A DNA stretch of 64,000 nt, taken from the NCBI RefSeq assembly GCF_004403305.1, contig NZ_SOHE01000036.1:16893-80892 (forward strand), in the 5' to 3' direction. Origin of the DNA: Cryobacterium frigoriphilum (GTDB lineage Bacteria > Actinomycetota > Actinomycetes > Actinomycetales > Microbacteriaceae). Position 1 is the stretch's first letter. Each line of letters opens with the position of its first letter. This document shows, piece by piece, positions 17,919 to 26,717 of this stretch. The notes under the pieces were generated by a model. The model was not told where the DNA came from and did no database searches. It worked only from the letters and a program-made list of their open reading frames with translations. The position numbers and the translations under genes are program-made.

Positions 17919-20321
17919 CTAGCCCGGTATGTCGGCCCCGACGTAGGCCGCGAGGTGCTGGCCGGTCAGCGTGGACCGGGCGGCTACCAGGTCGGCCGGG
18001 CTGCCCTCGAAGACAATGTGGCCGCCATCGTGGCCCGCGCCGGGGCCGAGGTCGATAATCCAATCCGCGTGTGCCATGACGGCCTGATGGTGCTCGACGA
18101 CAATGACCGACTTGCCGGAGTCGACAAGCCTGTCGAGCAGGCCGAGCAGATTCTCGACGTCGGCCAGGTGCAGGCCGGTGGTCGGCTCGTCGAGAACGTA
18201 GACACCACCCTTCTCCGCCAGATGCGTCGCGAGCTTCAGTCGCTGCCGTTCACCGCCGGACAGCGTGGTGAGCGGCTGGCCCAGGCTGATATAGCCGAGC
18301 CCGACATCGACGAGCCCGTGCAGAATCGTGTGTGCGGCCGGAGTGCGGGCCTCCCCCTCGCCGAAGAACACCTCGGCCTCGGCCACCGACATGGCGAGCA
18401 CCTCGCTGATGTCACGGCCGCCCAGGTGGTAATCCAAAACGGAGGCCTCGAACCGCTTACCCTCGCAGACCTCGCACGTGGTTGCGACACCGGCCATCAT
18501 CCCGAGGTCGGTGAAGATCACGCCGGCACCATTGCAGTTCGGGCAGGCGCCCTCGGAGTTCGAGCTGAACAGGGCCGGCTTCACGCCGTTCGCCTTCGCA
18601 AAGGCCTTGCGAATCGAGTCGAGCATGCCCGTGTACGTCGCCGGGTTACTGCGCCGTGAACCACGGATGGCGCCCTGATCGATCGAGACAACCCCCGCGC
18701 CCGCGGGAATCGACCCGTGCACGAGCGAACTCTTGCCCGATCCGGCGACGCCGGTCAGCACGACGAGAACCCCCAGCGGAATGTCCACGTCGACGTTCTG
18801 CAGGTTGTTGAGGGTCGCGCCGCGAATCTCCAGCTGTCCGGTGGCCGGGCGAACGTGCTTTTTGAGCGTCGCCCGGTCGTCGAGGTGCCGGCCGGTCAGG
18901 GTGTCGCTCCCCCGCAGACCGTCCAGGGTGCCCTCGTAGCAGACGGAACCGCCGGCGACCCCGGCTCCGGGACCGAGGTCGATCACGTGGTCGGCGATCG
19001 CGATCATCTCCGGCTTGTGCTCGACAACGAGCACGGTGTTTCCTTTGTCGCGAAGCCGCAGCAGCAGCTCGTTCATGCGCTGAATATCGTGCGGGTGCAG
19101 GCCGATGCTTGGCTCATCGAACACGTAGGTGACGTCGGTGAGCGACGAACCCAGATGACGGATGATCTTGGTGCGTTGGGCTTCACCGCCCGAGAGCGTT
19201 CCCGACGGCCGGTCGAGAGACAAATAGCCCAGCCCGATCTCCACGAACGAATCCAGGCTCTGCCGGAGCGCGGCCAGCAGGGGCGCGACCGAGGGCTCAT
19301 CGAGCGTGCGTACCCACTCGGCGAGGTCGCTGATCTGCATCGAGCAGGCGTCGGCGATATTGACGCTGCCGATTCGGCTTGACCGCGCCCCCTCACTCAG
19401 TCGGGTGCCGCCGCAGTCGGGGCAGGGCGCGAAGGTGACCGCCCGTTCGACGAAGGCGCGGATGTGGGGTTGCAGGGAGTCGACGTCCTTGGACAGCATC
19501 GACTTCTGCATCTGCGGGATCAGACCGACGTAGGTCAGGTTGATGCCCTCGACCTTGATCTTGGTCGGTTCCTTGTAGAGCAGGTCCTTGAGCTCCTTCT
19601 TGCTGTACGCGCTGATCGCCTTGTCAGCATCGAACCAGCCACAGCCGCGAAAGATGCGGCCGTACCAGCCGTCCATGGTGTACCCAGGGATCGTGATCGC
19701 TCCCTCGTTGAGAGACTTCGAGTCGTCGTAGAGGGCCGACAGATCAATGTCGCTGACCTTGCCCATGCCCTCGCAGCGCGAGCACATGCCGCCGGTGATG
19801 CTGAAACTTCGACGTTCCTTGGTGGTGGTGCCGCCACGCTCCATCGTGACGGCTCCCGCACCGGAGATCGAGGCAACGTTGAAAGAGAAGGCCTGCGGCG
19901 AGCCGATGTGGGGTTTACCCAGTCGGCTGAACAGGATGCGCAGCATCGCGTTGGCGTCGGTCGCGGTGCCCACCGTGGACCGTGAGTTGGCGCCCATCCG
20001 CTCCTGGTCAACGATGATCGCCGTCGTCAGCCCGCTGAGCACGTCGACGTCGGGTCTGGCCAGGGTCGCCATGAAGCCCTGCAGGAACGCGCTGTAGGTT
20101 TCGTTGATCATGCGCTGCGACTCAGCGGCGATGGTGCTGAAGACGAGCGAGCTTTTGCCCGAGCCAGAGACGCCGGTGAACACGGTCAGCCGACGCTTGG
20201 GGATGTCCACGCTGATGTCCTTGAGATTGTTCTCGCGGGCTCCCTGCACGCGAATCACATCATGGCTGTCGGCGACAGCGCCGACCCGCTGCGGGGCATC
20301 GGTCTCGGTGGCCAGGCTCAT
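17919..20321 (-). CDS. Class II UvrA-like ABC-ATPase
   Basis: Excinuclease UvrA paralogue with two ABC ATPase halves: Walker A GVSGSGKSS (~50) and GVAGSGKSS, signatures TLSGGEAQRTK and TLSGGERQRLK, and several CxxC zinc sites (CSRC, CPDC, CPNC, CEVC). At 800 residues it is some 150 shorter than housekeeping UvrA because the region between the first Walker A and the zinc module that carries the UvrB-binding domain is reduced. This is the UvrA2/DrrC type, linked to drug or DNA-damage resistance. GGAG precedes the ATG. It is divergent from the HdeD-like gene. Confidence 0.88.
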   Translation of the reverse strand: MSLATETDAPQRVGAVADSHDVIRVQGARENNLKDISVDIPKRRLTVFTGVSGSGKSSLVFSTIAAESQRMINETYSAFLQGFMATLARPDVDVLSGLTTAIIVDQERMGANSRSTVGTATDANAMLRILFSRLGKPHIGSPQAFSFNVASISGAGAVTMERGGTTTKERRSFSITGGMCSRCEGMGKVSDIDLSALYDDSKSLNEGAITIPGYTMDGWYGRIFRGCGWFDADKAISAYSKKELKDLLYKEPTKIKVEGINLTYVGLIPQMQKSMLSKDVDSLQPHIRAFVERAVTFAPCPDCGGTRLSEGARSSRIGSVNIADACSMQISDLAEWVRTLDEPSVAPLLAALRQSLDSFVEIGLGYLSLDRPSGTLSGGEAQRTKIIRHLGSSLTDVTYVFDEPSIGLHPHDIQRMNELLLRLRDKGNTVLVVEHKPEMIAIADHVIDLGPGAGVAGGSVCYEGTLDGLRGSDTLTGRHLDDRATLKKHVRPATGQLEIRGATLNNLQNVDVDIPLGVLVVLTGVAGSGKSSLVHGSIPAGAGVVSIDQGAIRGSRRSNPATYTGMLDSIRKAFAKANGVKPALFSSNSEGACPNCNGAGVIFTDLGMMAGVATTCEVCEGKRFEASVLDYHLGGRDISEVLAMSVAEAEVFFGEGEARTPAAHTILHGLVDVGLGYISLGQPLTTLSGGERQRLKLATHLAEKGGVYVLDEPTTGLHLADVENLLGLLDRLVDSGKSVIVVEHHQAVMAHADWIIDLGPGAGHDGGHIVFEGSPADLVAARSTLTGQHLAAYVGADIPG

Positions 20322-20540
20322 CGTGTCTCCATCTGTCGGGTGTGGCCGGATCGCCCCGGCACGGCCGGGGTTGCGGTCGGACCGGCGGGCTGCGGTCGGG
20401 CTGGCGGGCTTGCCGTTCAGCTCCGGCCCGCTTCGATGATACGTCGAGTTGCGGCCGGGGTGAGGGCGTCGCCCGGCCGGGCACGGTCACCCGAACGGGG
20501 GTAGCATGCCCGCATAAGAAGCAGCGAAAGGAGCAGCCCC

Positions 20541-21221
20541 ATGTCCAATCCACACCTGTTTGAGCCCCACGCGGGCGAGGGCACGCACCGTCTCCACACC
20601 CGTGCACTCGTCGACTTGCGACTGGACCCGTCGAGTCTGTCGAAATCCGAGGTCACCGGCGCACGGATCGCGTTTGCGGTTAGTGGCTTTCTCGCTCTGG
20701 TTCTGGGAGTTCTCGTGCTCGCCTGGCCCGAGGTGACCCTCGCCGCGGTGGCGCTGCTGTTCGGCCTCTACTTTGTAGCCAGCGGCGTGGTGCGCATCGT
20801 GCGCGGCATCGCCATGTCCGGCACCCTCGGCAGTCGGGTTCTGGCCATCCTGTTCGGCGTGCTCTTGCTGGTGGCCGGAATCATCACGATCCGCAACCCG
20901 TTGAATTCGCTGCTCGTGCTCGGCCTGCTGATCGGCCTCTGCTGGATCGTGGAAGGCGTAGCCGCGCTGGTCGAAACAGCGCCCGACTCGAGCCGGTGGT
21001 TCGGTACCCTGCTCGGTGCGGTCAGCGTCGTGGCCGGCATCGTGGTGCTCGTCGCGCCGCTCGAGTCGCTCGGGGTGCTCGTCATCCTCGGTGGGGTCTT
21101 TCTGGTGCTGTCGGGCTCCGTGCAGCTGATGGAGGCGTTCACCTTCGGGCGCGAGGCACGTGCGCAGACCGAAAAAGTGCCGACGACGACCGCGGCACCG
21201 GTAAGCCGGGACACCGACTAA
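20541..21221 (+). CDS. HdeD/DUF308 family membrane protein
   Basis: Six hydrophobic segments arranged as three similar helix hairpins (from residue ~40 to ~205), each with the Gly-rich loop-helix pattern of the HdeD/DUF308 family, whose E. coli member helps acid resistance. The N-terminal 38 residues and C-terminal 20 are polar and cytoplasmic. AAAGGAG 7 bases before the ATG is a strong ribosome site. It is divergent from the class II UvrA and convergent with the S9 peptidase with only 12 bases between stops. Function in this organism unknown. Confidence 0.85.
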   Translation: MSNPHLFEPHAGEGTHRLHTRALVDLRLDPSSLSKSEVTGARIAFAVSGFLALVLGVLVLAWPEVTLAAVALLFGLYFVASGVVRIVRGIAMSGTLGSRVLAILFGVLLLVAGIITIRNPLNSLLVLGLLIGLCWIVEGVAALVETAPDSSRWFGTLLGAVSVVAGIVVLVAPLESLGVLVILGGVFLVLSGSVQLMEAFTFGREARAQTEKVPTTTAAPVSRDTD

Positions 21222-21233
21222 CCAGAGCGCCGG

Positions 21234-23477
21234 CTAAGCAGCGAACTCGGCTGAACCACCCCGAGGGTTTCGGTCGGTGGGCAGAAACCGGGCCCACCAC
21301 TCCAGGACAATGGTGAAACGCTGCAGGCGGTGGCGGGGGTTTCCGCTGCGGGTGAGTTCGTGGTTCTCGCCGGGAAAAATGACCAGTTCGGCCGGCACTC
21401 CCCCGCGTTTGAGCGCGGCATAGTACCGCTCGCTCTGCGCTTGCGGGCAGCGCAGGTCCTGGCTCGAGTGAATCAACAGGGTCGGGGTGCGCACCTGGGC
21501 GACATGCGCCTGCGGGCTCTGGGCCCGCATCCGTTCCGGATCGATGCCGACGTATTCCTGACCGAAGAAGTCGCCGATGTCGGAGGTCCCCATGAAGGCC
21601 TCCGGGTCGAGAAAACCACGCTCGACGATGGATGCCGCGAAACGATGGTCGCGGGCGATGATCCAGGCGGTGAGGAAACCACCGTAGGACCCACCCATGA
21701 TTCCGAGACGGCCGGCGTCAAGCGACGGATCGGCCGTGAGAGCACCAGCCAGAAAGTCGAGCACGTCGGTCTCGTCGATCGTTCCGAGGCGATGACGGAT
21801 GGACCGGCCGTGGTCCTGCCCATAGCCAGCGGAGCCACGGGGGTTGCACATCACAACGGCATACCCGGCATCGACGAGGATTTGCGCTTCGTCGAGCAGC
21901 CCCACCGTGTACTGGGCAAATGGACCGCCGTGGATCGTGAGCAGCACCGGATGCGGCCCCGGGCCGGAGGGGGTCAGCAGCCAGCCGTGAACCGGGTAGC
22001 CGTCGCGTGAGGTGACGACCAGGTCGCGGGCCGGAGCGACGCCCGCTTCGCGCAGCGGGAGGGAAAAGTCCGTCAGGCGGCGAGGCCGCGCTGCCGGCCC
22101 GACAGCTGCCGGCCCCACAGTTGCCTGCCCCACAGTTGCCTGCCCCACAGTTGCCTGCCCCACAGTTGCCTGCCCCGCTGGGGCCTGCCCTGCCGCCAGC
22201 GCCGCGACGGCCAGGTCGCCGCGGGTGAGGGCGTCCTCATAGCCAAAGACCACCACATCGCCCTGCACGTCGTGACCGGTGACCACGAGTTCACGGTCGG
22301 TGATCGACCTCGTCGTGCCGTTGGGAGAAAACTGCACGAGCTGCACGGTTCCACGCTGCTGGCGATGCGCCAGCACGCTGCCGTCGGCCGTCACACTGAG
22401 ACCGGCCACGGCGTCGAACGACGATGTCTCGGGGTCGGTCAGGCGCGTCAGGGTGACCGCGCCGGGCACGCCGGTGTCGGCCAGCACGGTGTCGGCCAGC
22501 ACGGTGTCAGCCAGCACAGCACCAGGCAGCACGGCGCGGTACAGGGCGGTGCCGCGGCCGACGAAATCGCGACCGTCCGGACCCACATCGGTCGCGAGCA
22601 GCACGATCGACGCATCAGGGGCCCAGACCACGCAATCGATGCCGAGATTGGCACTCGCATCGAGCACGACCCGTTCCGGCAGGCGGGGTCCGTCTGACGC
22701 GGGATCGGTCAATATCTCGACCAGTTCCGAGCGCAGGTCTTCGTCATGCCTGGCGTGACGGGCGGAAATCGTGAGCACCCGCGTTCCGTCGGGTGAAAAC
22801 GAGAGGCCGGCGTGCTCATAGTCCCCGGAACTGAGCTGACGCGCCTCGGGAAACCCGAGTGCCAGGGTGCGGTCAGCCGGCGCTCCCGCGGGGGCGGCAT
22901 CCTCGACTGCCGGGGCGGGCTCCGGGGTCGGCTCGCCCCACACGTCGGGTACGGCGACCAGAAATACGTGCGTGCGCCGGTCGATCACATACCCCACGCC
23001 GTTGGAACGAAATCGCCGCGTTGTGACCCGCCGCGGCGGCTCCGACCCGGAGTCCAGACCCGGGACCGTGCCGTAGCGGCCCGGTTCGGGAACGCGGGCG
23101 AGAAACCCCAGCTGGGTCGATGCCGGGTTCCAGCGAAACTCGCCGACACCGAGCGGCGCATGGGTGACCTGCAGCGGCTCGCCCCCGGCCGCCGACACCA
23201 CGAACAGCTGGGCGGGCGTTCCGGGCCCGGCGCGCAGGAAGGCCAGCAGGCGTCCGTCGGGCGAGAACCGGGGCGCGGTATCGCGGTGTCCACGCGTCAG
23301 GCGCTGCGGGGCGGCCGCGGTCGTTCCGGCCGCCGCGAGACCAACCATCCACAGCTGCCCGACGTAGTCATCCGACACGAAGTCGGGGCGGGTGACCGCG
23401 ACGACCGCGCGGGTGCCATCGGGATGCAGAGACGGCCGAGAAACCGACCACAACAGCGGAAGGTCGGGTGCCTGCAT
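21234..23477 (-). CDS. S9 family prolyl-oligopeptidase-like serine peptidase
   Basis: N-terminal beta-propeller of WD40-like repeats (SPDGRLLAF, SPDGTRVLT and similar) and a C-terminal alpha/beta-hydrolase domain. Triad: Ser in GGSYGGF, Asp in HSSQDLRCP and His in GENHELT; oxyanion region IHGGPFAQY. Probably cytoplasmic; no signal peptide. The ATG at 23477 is chosen because it lies 10 bases after the SDR stop. Two in-frame tandem expansions lie in the propeller, one giving GQATV pentapeptides and one ADTVL. Substrate unknown; family call firm. Confidence 0.92.
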   Translation of the reverse strand: MQAPDLPLLWSVSRPSLHPDGTRAVVAVTRPDFVSDDYVGQLWMVGLAAAGTTAAAPQRLTRGHRDTAPRFSPDGRLLAFLRAGPGTPAQLFVVSAAGGEPLQVTHAPLGVGEFRWNPASTQLGFLARVPEPGRYGTVPGLDSGSEPPRRVTTRRFRSNGVGYVIDRRTHVFLVAVPDVWGEPTPEPAPAVEDAAPAGAPADRTLALGFPEARQLSSGDYEHAGLSFSPDGTRVLTISARHARHDEDLRSELVEILTDPASDGPRLPERVVLDASANLGIDCVVWAPDASIVLLATDVGPDGRDFVGRGTALYRAVLPGAVLADTVLADTVLADTGVPGAVTLTRLTDPETSSFDAVAGLSVTADGSVLAHRQQRGTVQLVQFSPNGTTRSITDRELVVTGHDVQGDVVVFGYEDALTRGDLAVAALAAGQAPAGQATVGQATVGQATVGQATVGPAAVGPAARPRRLTDFSLPLREAGVAPARDLVVTSRDGYPVHGWLLTPSGPGPHPVLLTIHGGPFAQYTVGLLDEAQILVDAGYAVVMCNPRGSAGYGQDHGRSIRHRLGTIDETDVLDFLAGALTADPSLDAGRLGIMGGSYGGFLTAWIIARDHRFAASIVERGFLDPEAFMGTSDIGDFFGQEYVGIDPERMRAQSPQAHVAQVRTPTLLIHSSQDLRCPQAQSERYYAALKRGGVPAELVIFPGENHELTRSGNPRHRLQRFTIVLEWWARFLPTDRNPRGGSAEFAA
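22113..22172. repeat. Four perfect 15-bp tandem repeats inside the S9 peptidase
   Basis: Four identical head-to-tail copies of CCCCACAGTTGCCTG with a degenerate copy on each side. On the coding strand they encode the pentapeptide Gly-Gln-Ala-Thr-Val. The unit is a multiple of three, so copy-number change would keep frame. Confidence 0.95.
22471..22515. repeat. Three 15-bp tandem repeats inside the S9 peptidase
   Basis: Three near-identical copies of ACGGTGTCGGCCAGC, with a further degenerate copy to 22530, encode Ala-Asp-Thr-Val-Leu repeats in a propeller loop of the same peptidase. The sequence is unrelated to the repeat at 22113. Confidence 0.93.
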
Positions 23478-23487
23478 CCGGTGCCGG

Positions 23488-24252
23488 CTAACCGAGGGTG
23501 AAGTCGGAGGTGTCCCCGACGTAGCGGGTGTGATTCTCGGGTACGGGTTCCACCGCAGCCAGCGCAATCTCCGCGGCGAACTCGCTCACGTTGTAAAGAC
23601 GACCGGCGGAATCCTTACGGGCACTGATCGCGCCAGGGTTCGCCCGTTCCAGCAGGGTCGCCGTGATGGTTCCCTCAATCATGTCCCCGGACACGACGAC
23701 GAACTCGATCTGCGCCGCGTCCAGCTGCGGGACGAGGGCGCGCAGCGCGTCTTCCCCGGCGCGCTTGCTGCGGGCGACCGGCTCGTATTCGGGCATGGTC
23801 GGAGTCGAGGCGATGAAGTGCGCCTGGTGGCTGGTCACGAAGACCACGCGGGCCCCAGCGCTCAGCACCGGAACGGCCCGGGTCAGCAGGTTGACCTGCG
23901 CATCACGGTTGAGCATCATCGCGTAGTCGGCAGCCATACCGCTCTCCATGCCACCGGAGGCATTCATCACCAGCAGGTCGAGGCCGCCAAATTCGGCGGT
24001 GATGGTGTCGAACATCGCGGATACCGAGTCGGCATCGGTGAGGTCGGCGCCGACGGTGATGGCCGTGCCTCCGGCGGCACGGATGCTCTCGGCCAGTTTC
24101 ACCGCGCGTGCCTCTTTATTGCGAAAATTAATGACCACCCGCGCGCCGGCGGCAGCGAAGTAGGCCACCGTGTCGGCACCGATCCCCCGGGACGAACCGG
24201 TGACGAGCACCCGCTTGCCATCGAGGGATCCAGCTGCCAGTGGGTTGCTCAC
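23488..24252 (-). CDS. SDR family oxidoreductase with atypical active site
   Basis: Short-chain dehydrogenase/reductase: NAD(P) motif VTGSSRGIG (residues 17-25), NASGG in the NAG position (98-102) and a Ser at the catalytic position (TSHQ, 141). The usual Tyr-x3-Lys is not intact: Lys163 of ARSKRAGEDALR is present but residue 159 is Val, and the nearest Tyr is 156. Close relatives in actinobacteria share a similar arrangement as far as I recall. GTG start at 24252 with GAAGGAG upstream. It precedes the S9 peptidase by 10 bases, probably one operon. Confidence 0.85.
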   Translation of the reverse strand: MSNPLAAGSLDGKRVLVTGSSRGIGADTVAYFAAAGARVVINFRNKEARAVKLAESIRAAGGTAITVGADLTDADSVSAMFDTITAEFGGLDLLVMNASGGMESGMAADYAMMLNRDAQVNLLTRAVPVLSAGARVVFVTSHQAHFIASTPTMPEYEPVARSKRAGEDALRALVPQLDAAQIEFVVVSGDMIEGTITATLLERANPGAISARKDSAGRLYNVSEFAAEIALAAVEPVPENHTRYVGDTSDFTLG

Positions 24253-24396
24253 GCGTGCTCCTTCAGGGGTCAAAGTATCTGCGGCCGTCGAGACGGCCGC
24301 CCCCGACCCTACCAAGAAGCACGTCGATTTGTGTCCCACCGGCTGATTTGCGGCTCACCTGCTAGTTTGAGGAGGGAACCAACGGAAGGTGACGTA

Positions 24397-24897
24397 ATGG
24401 TCGATCTGACGGCATACCTCTGGATTGCCTGGCTCGTGCTGATTCTGGTCTTCGTGATCATCGAGCTTCTGAGCCTCGAATTCACCTTTCTCATGCTGTC
24501 CATCGGCAGCCTCGGCGGCCTCGGCGCGAACCTTCTGGGGCTCGACTGGTGGCTGCAGATCGTCGTCGCGGCCGTGCTCTCGATGCTGCTGATCCTCACG
24601 ATCAGGCCCGTTCTCTTGCGCGCCATGCGGCGCGGAGAGGACCCGGCCCGCAGCAACGTCGACGCCCTGATCGGCATGGCCGGCCGGGTCATGTCGACCA
24701 TCAACGACGCCGGCGGGCTCGTGAAGCTCTCCAACGGTGAAACGTGGTCGGCCCGGTTGTCCCCCGCCACCGCGCTGCGCACCGTGGAACCGGGAGCGCC
24801 CGTCGCTGTTGCGGCCATCGACGGTTCCATCGCCATCGTTACTCCCACGACCGTTACCCCCGCGGATTCCTCGGAAAGGACCCAGCCCCATGCTTGA
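24397..24897 (+). CDS. nfeD: NfeD-like membrane protein
   Basis: Two or three N-terminal helices (residues ~8-75) followed by a small OB-fold domain (~85-150), the short NfeD1b layout. NfeD proteins are encoded next to SPFH proteins and are thought to act with them in membrane microdomains, and that is the case here: the next gene overlaps by 8 bases. GGAAGG lies 7 bases before the ATG. 166 aa. Confidence 0.9.
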   Translation: MVDLTAYLWIAWLVLILVFVIIELLSLEFTFLMLSIGSLGGLGANLLGLDWWLQIVVAAVLSMLLILTIRPVLLRAMRRGEDPARSNVDALIGMAGRVMSTINDAGGLVKLSNGETWSARLSPATALRTVEPGAPVAVAAIDGSIAIVTPTTVTPADSSERTQPHA

Positions 24898-25870
24898 ACC
24901 GGCACAGTTCATCGGCCAGATCTTCGTGATCGCCCTCCTCGTGGTGCTGGGGGTGTTCGTCGTCGTCGTTCTCGCCCGATCAATCCGCATCATTCCACAG
25001 GGCAACGCCGGCGTCGTCGAGCGCCTCGGCAAGTACCACCGCACGCTGCTGCCGGGGCTCAACATTCTGGTGCCCTTCATCGACCGGGTCCGGCCGCTGC
25101 TCGACATTCGTGAGCAGGTGGTTTCGTTTCCCCCGCAGCCCGTGATCACCGAGGACAACCTCGTGGTCTCGATCGACACCGTCGTCTATTTTCAGGTGAC
25201 GGATGCTCGCGCAGCGACCTACGAAATCAACAACTACCTCGGTGCGGTCGAGCAGCTGACCACCACGACCCTGCGTAACGTCGTCGGTGGACTCAACCTC
25301 GAGGAAGCCCTCACCAGCCGCGACAACATCAACAGCCAGCTGCGCATCGTGCTCGACGAGGCCACCGGCAAGTGGGGCATTCGTGTCGGCCGGGTCGAGC
25401 TCAAGGCGATCGAACCGCCCCTGTCGATTCAGGACTCGATGGAGAAGCAGATGCGTGCCGAGCGTGATCGCCGTGCGTTGATCCTCACCGCGGAAGGAAC
25501 CAAGCAGTCCGCGATCCTCACCGCCGAGGGTGCGCGGCAGGCCGCGATTCTCTCGGCCGAGGGTGACGCCAAGGCGGCCGTTCTGCGCGCCCAGGGTGAG
25601 GCATCCGCCATCACGACCGTCTTCAAGGCGATCCACGACGGCGACCCTGACCCGCGCCTGCTCGCCTACCAGTACCTGCTGACCCTGCCGAAGCTCGCCG
25701 AGGGCAGCGCGAACAAGCTGTGGATCGTGCCGAGCGAGCTGACCGAGGCGATGAAGGGCATCGGCCGCGCCTTCGGCCCCAACACCGTCCCCGGAGCGGA
25801 TGCGGCCACTCCCGCACCTGCTCCTGCTGCGGCTCCCGCGACGACTCCCCCGCCGGCTCCCGGGGCCTAG
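24890..25870 (+). CDS. SPFH/Band 7 (stomatin-like, paraslipin) protein
   Basis: One N-terminal membrane helix (residues ~8-30) then a Band 7/SPFH domain (NAGVVERLGKYHRTLLPGLN onward) and a helical region with repeated ILTAEG/ILSAEG segments, giving a coiled coil. The C-terminal tail is Ala/Pro-rich. Stomatin-like partner of the overlapping nfeD; these pairs organise membrane domains (family knowledge). GGAAAGGA precedes the ATG at 24890. 326 aa, a usual length. Confidence 0.93.
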   Translation: MLEPAQFIGQIFVIALLVVLGVFVVVVLARSIRIIPQGNAGVVERLGKYHRTLLPGLNILVPFIDRVRPLLDIREQVVSFPPQPVITEDNLVVSIDTVVYFQVTDARAATYEINNYLGAVEQLTTTTLRNVVGGLNLEEALTSRDNINSQLRIVLDEATGKWGIRVGRVELKAIEPPLSIQDSMEKQMRAERDRRALILTAEGTKQSAILTAEGARQAAILSAEGDAKAAVLRAQGEASAITTVFKAIHDGDPDPRLLAYQYLLTLPKLAEGSANKLWIVPSELTEAMKGIGRAFGPNTVPGADAATPAPAPAAAPATTPPPAPGA

Positions 25871-25874
25871 GGCG

Positions 25875-26648
25875 GTGGCTCGCGCGGGGTTCTTTGACGC
25901 GCCGGGGCCGCGGATCTTCGCTCACCGCGGCCTGGCGCTCGACGCCCCCGAAAATTCGCTGCTCGCCTTCGTGGCCGCGCTGTCGAATGGGGCAACCCAC
26001 CTGGAAACCGATGTGCACGTCACCCGCGATGGGGTCGCCGTGCTCAGCCACGATCCTGACCTCACGGCGTTCGGCCGACCAGAACGCATCGACGAGCTCA
26101 GTTTCGCCCAGTTGGGGCGCATCCGTCTGCCGGCCGGTCAGGTCGTTCCGTCGCTGAGCGAGGCCCTCGATACCTTTCCGGAGGCCCTGTTCAACATCGA
26201 TGTCAAAGCGGCGGGCGCGGTGGGACCCACCATTCGGGCGGTACGCGACAACCGCGCCACCCACCGGGTGCTGATCACCTCGTTCGCCGAGAACAGACGC
26301 CGGAACACCGTCGCCGGACTGCCGGGCGTCGCGACCTCGCCGTCGAGCACCGAATTCGCCCGCGCGCTCGCCGCGGCCGCGGTCAATTCCCGCTCGCAGA
26401 CCCGTCGGCTGTTGCAGGGCTTCGCCGCGGTGCAGGTGCCGGAACGGGCCGGTGTTCTGCGCATCGTCTCGCCCCGCTTCGTGCGGCTGATGCACTCGAT
26501 CGGTGTCGAGGTTCACGTCTGGACGGTCAACGACCCGGTCGCCATGGACCGCCTGCTGGCTCTGGGCGTGGACGGAATCGTAACGGATCGCTGTGACCTT
26601 CTTGCGGCCAGAGTCAAGGCCCCCAAACTGGGAATACCCCCAGAGTAG
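25875..26648 (+). CDS. Glycerophosphodiester phosphodiesterase
   Basis: GDPD-family TIM barrel that hydrolyses glycerophosphodiesters to glycerol-3-phosphate and an alcohol. Signature FAHRGLALDAPENS near the start, the metal-binding pair in ETDVHVTRDG, the general-acid His in SHDPDL and the closing VDGIVTDR. Cytoplasmic: no signal peptide. GTG start at 25875, 4 bases after the SPFH stop, so likely the third gene of the nfeD operon. Its product would feed the glycerol-3-phosphate pool made by GlpK (inference). Confidence 0.92.
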   Translation: MARAGFFDAPGPRIFAHRGLALDAPENSLLAFVAALSNGATHLETDVHVTRDGVAVLSHDPDLTAFGRPERIDELSFAQLGRIRLPAGQVVPSLSEALDTFPEALFNIDVKAAGAVGPTIRAVRDNRATHRVLITSFAENRRRNTVAGLPGVATSPSSTEFARALAAAAVNSRSQTRRLLQGFAAVQVPERAGVLRIVSPRFVRLMHSIGVEVHVWTVNDPVAMDRLLALGVDGIVTDRCDLLAARVKAPKLGIPPE

Positions 26649-26657
26649 TCACGTCAC

Positions 26658-26683
26658 GGAAGGAAACATACAGCTTGATGGTT
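26658..26683 (+). promoter_or_regulatory. SigR-type promoter of rbpA
   Basis: GGAAG (26658-26662), an 18-base spacer and GTT (26681-26683) fit the SigR/SigH consensus GGAAT-N18-GTT used for thiol stress. It lies about 35 bases upstream of rbpA. In Streptomyces rbpA is a known SigR target, which makes this match likely to be real. Confidence 0.65.
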
Positions 26684-26717
26684 TACAACTGGGTAAGCAT
26701 CGAGAGGAGACCACACA

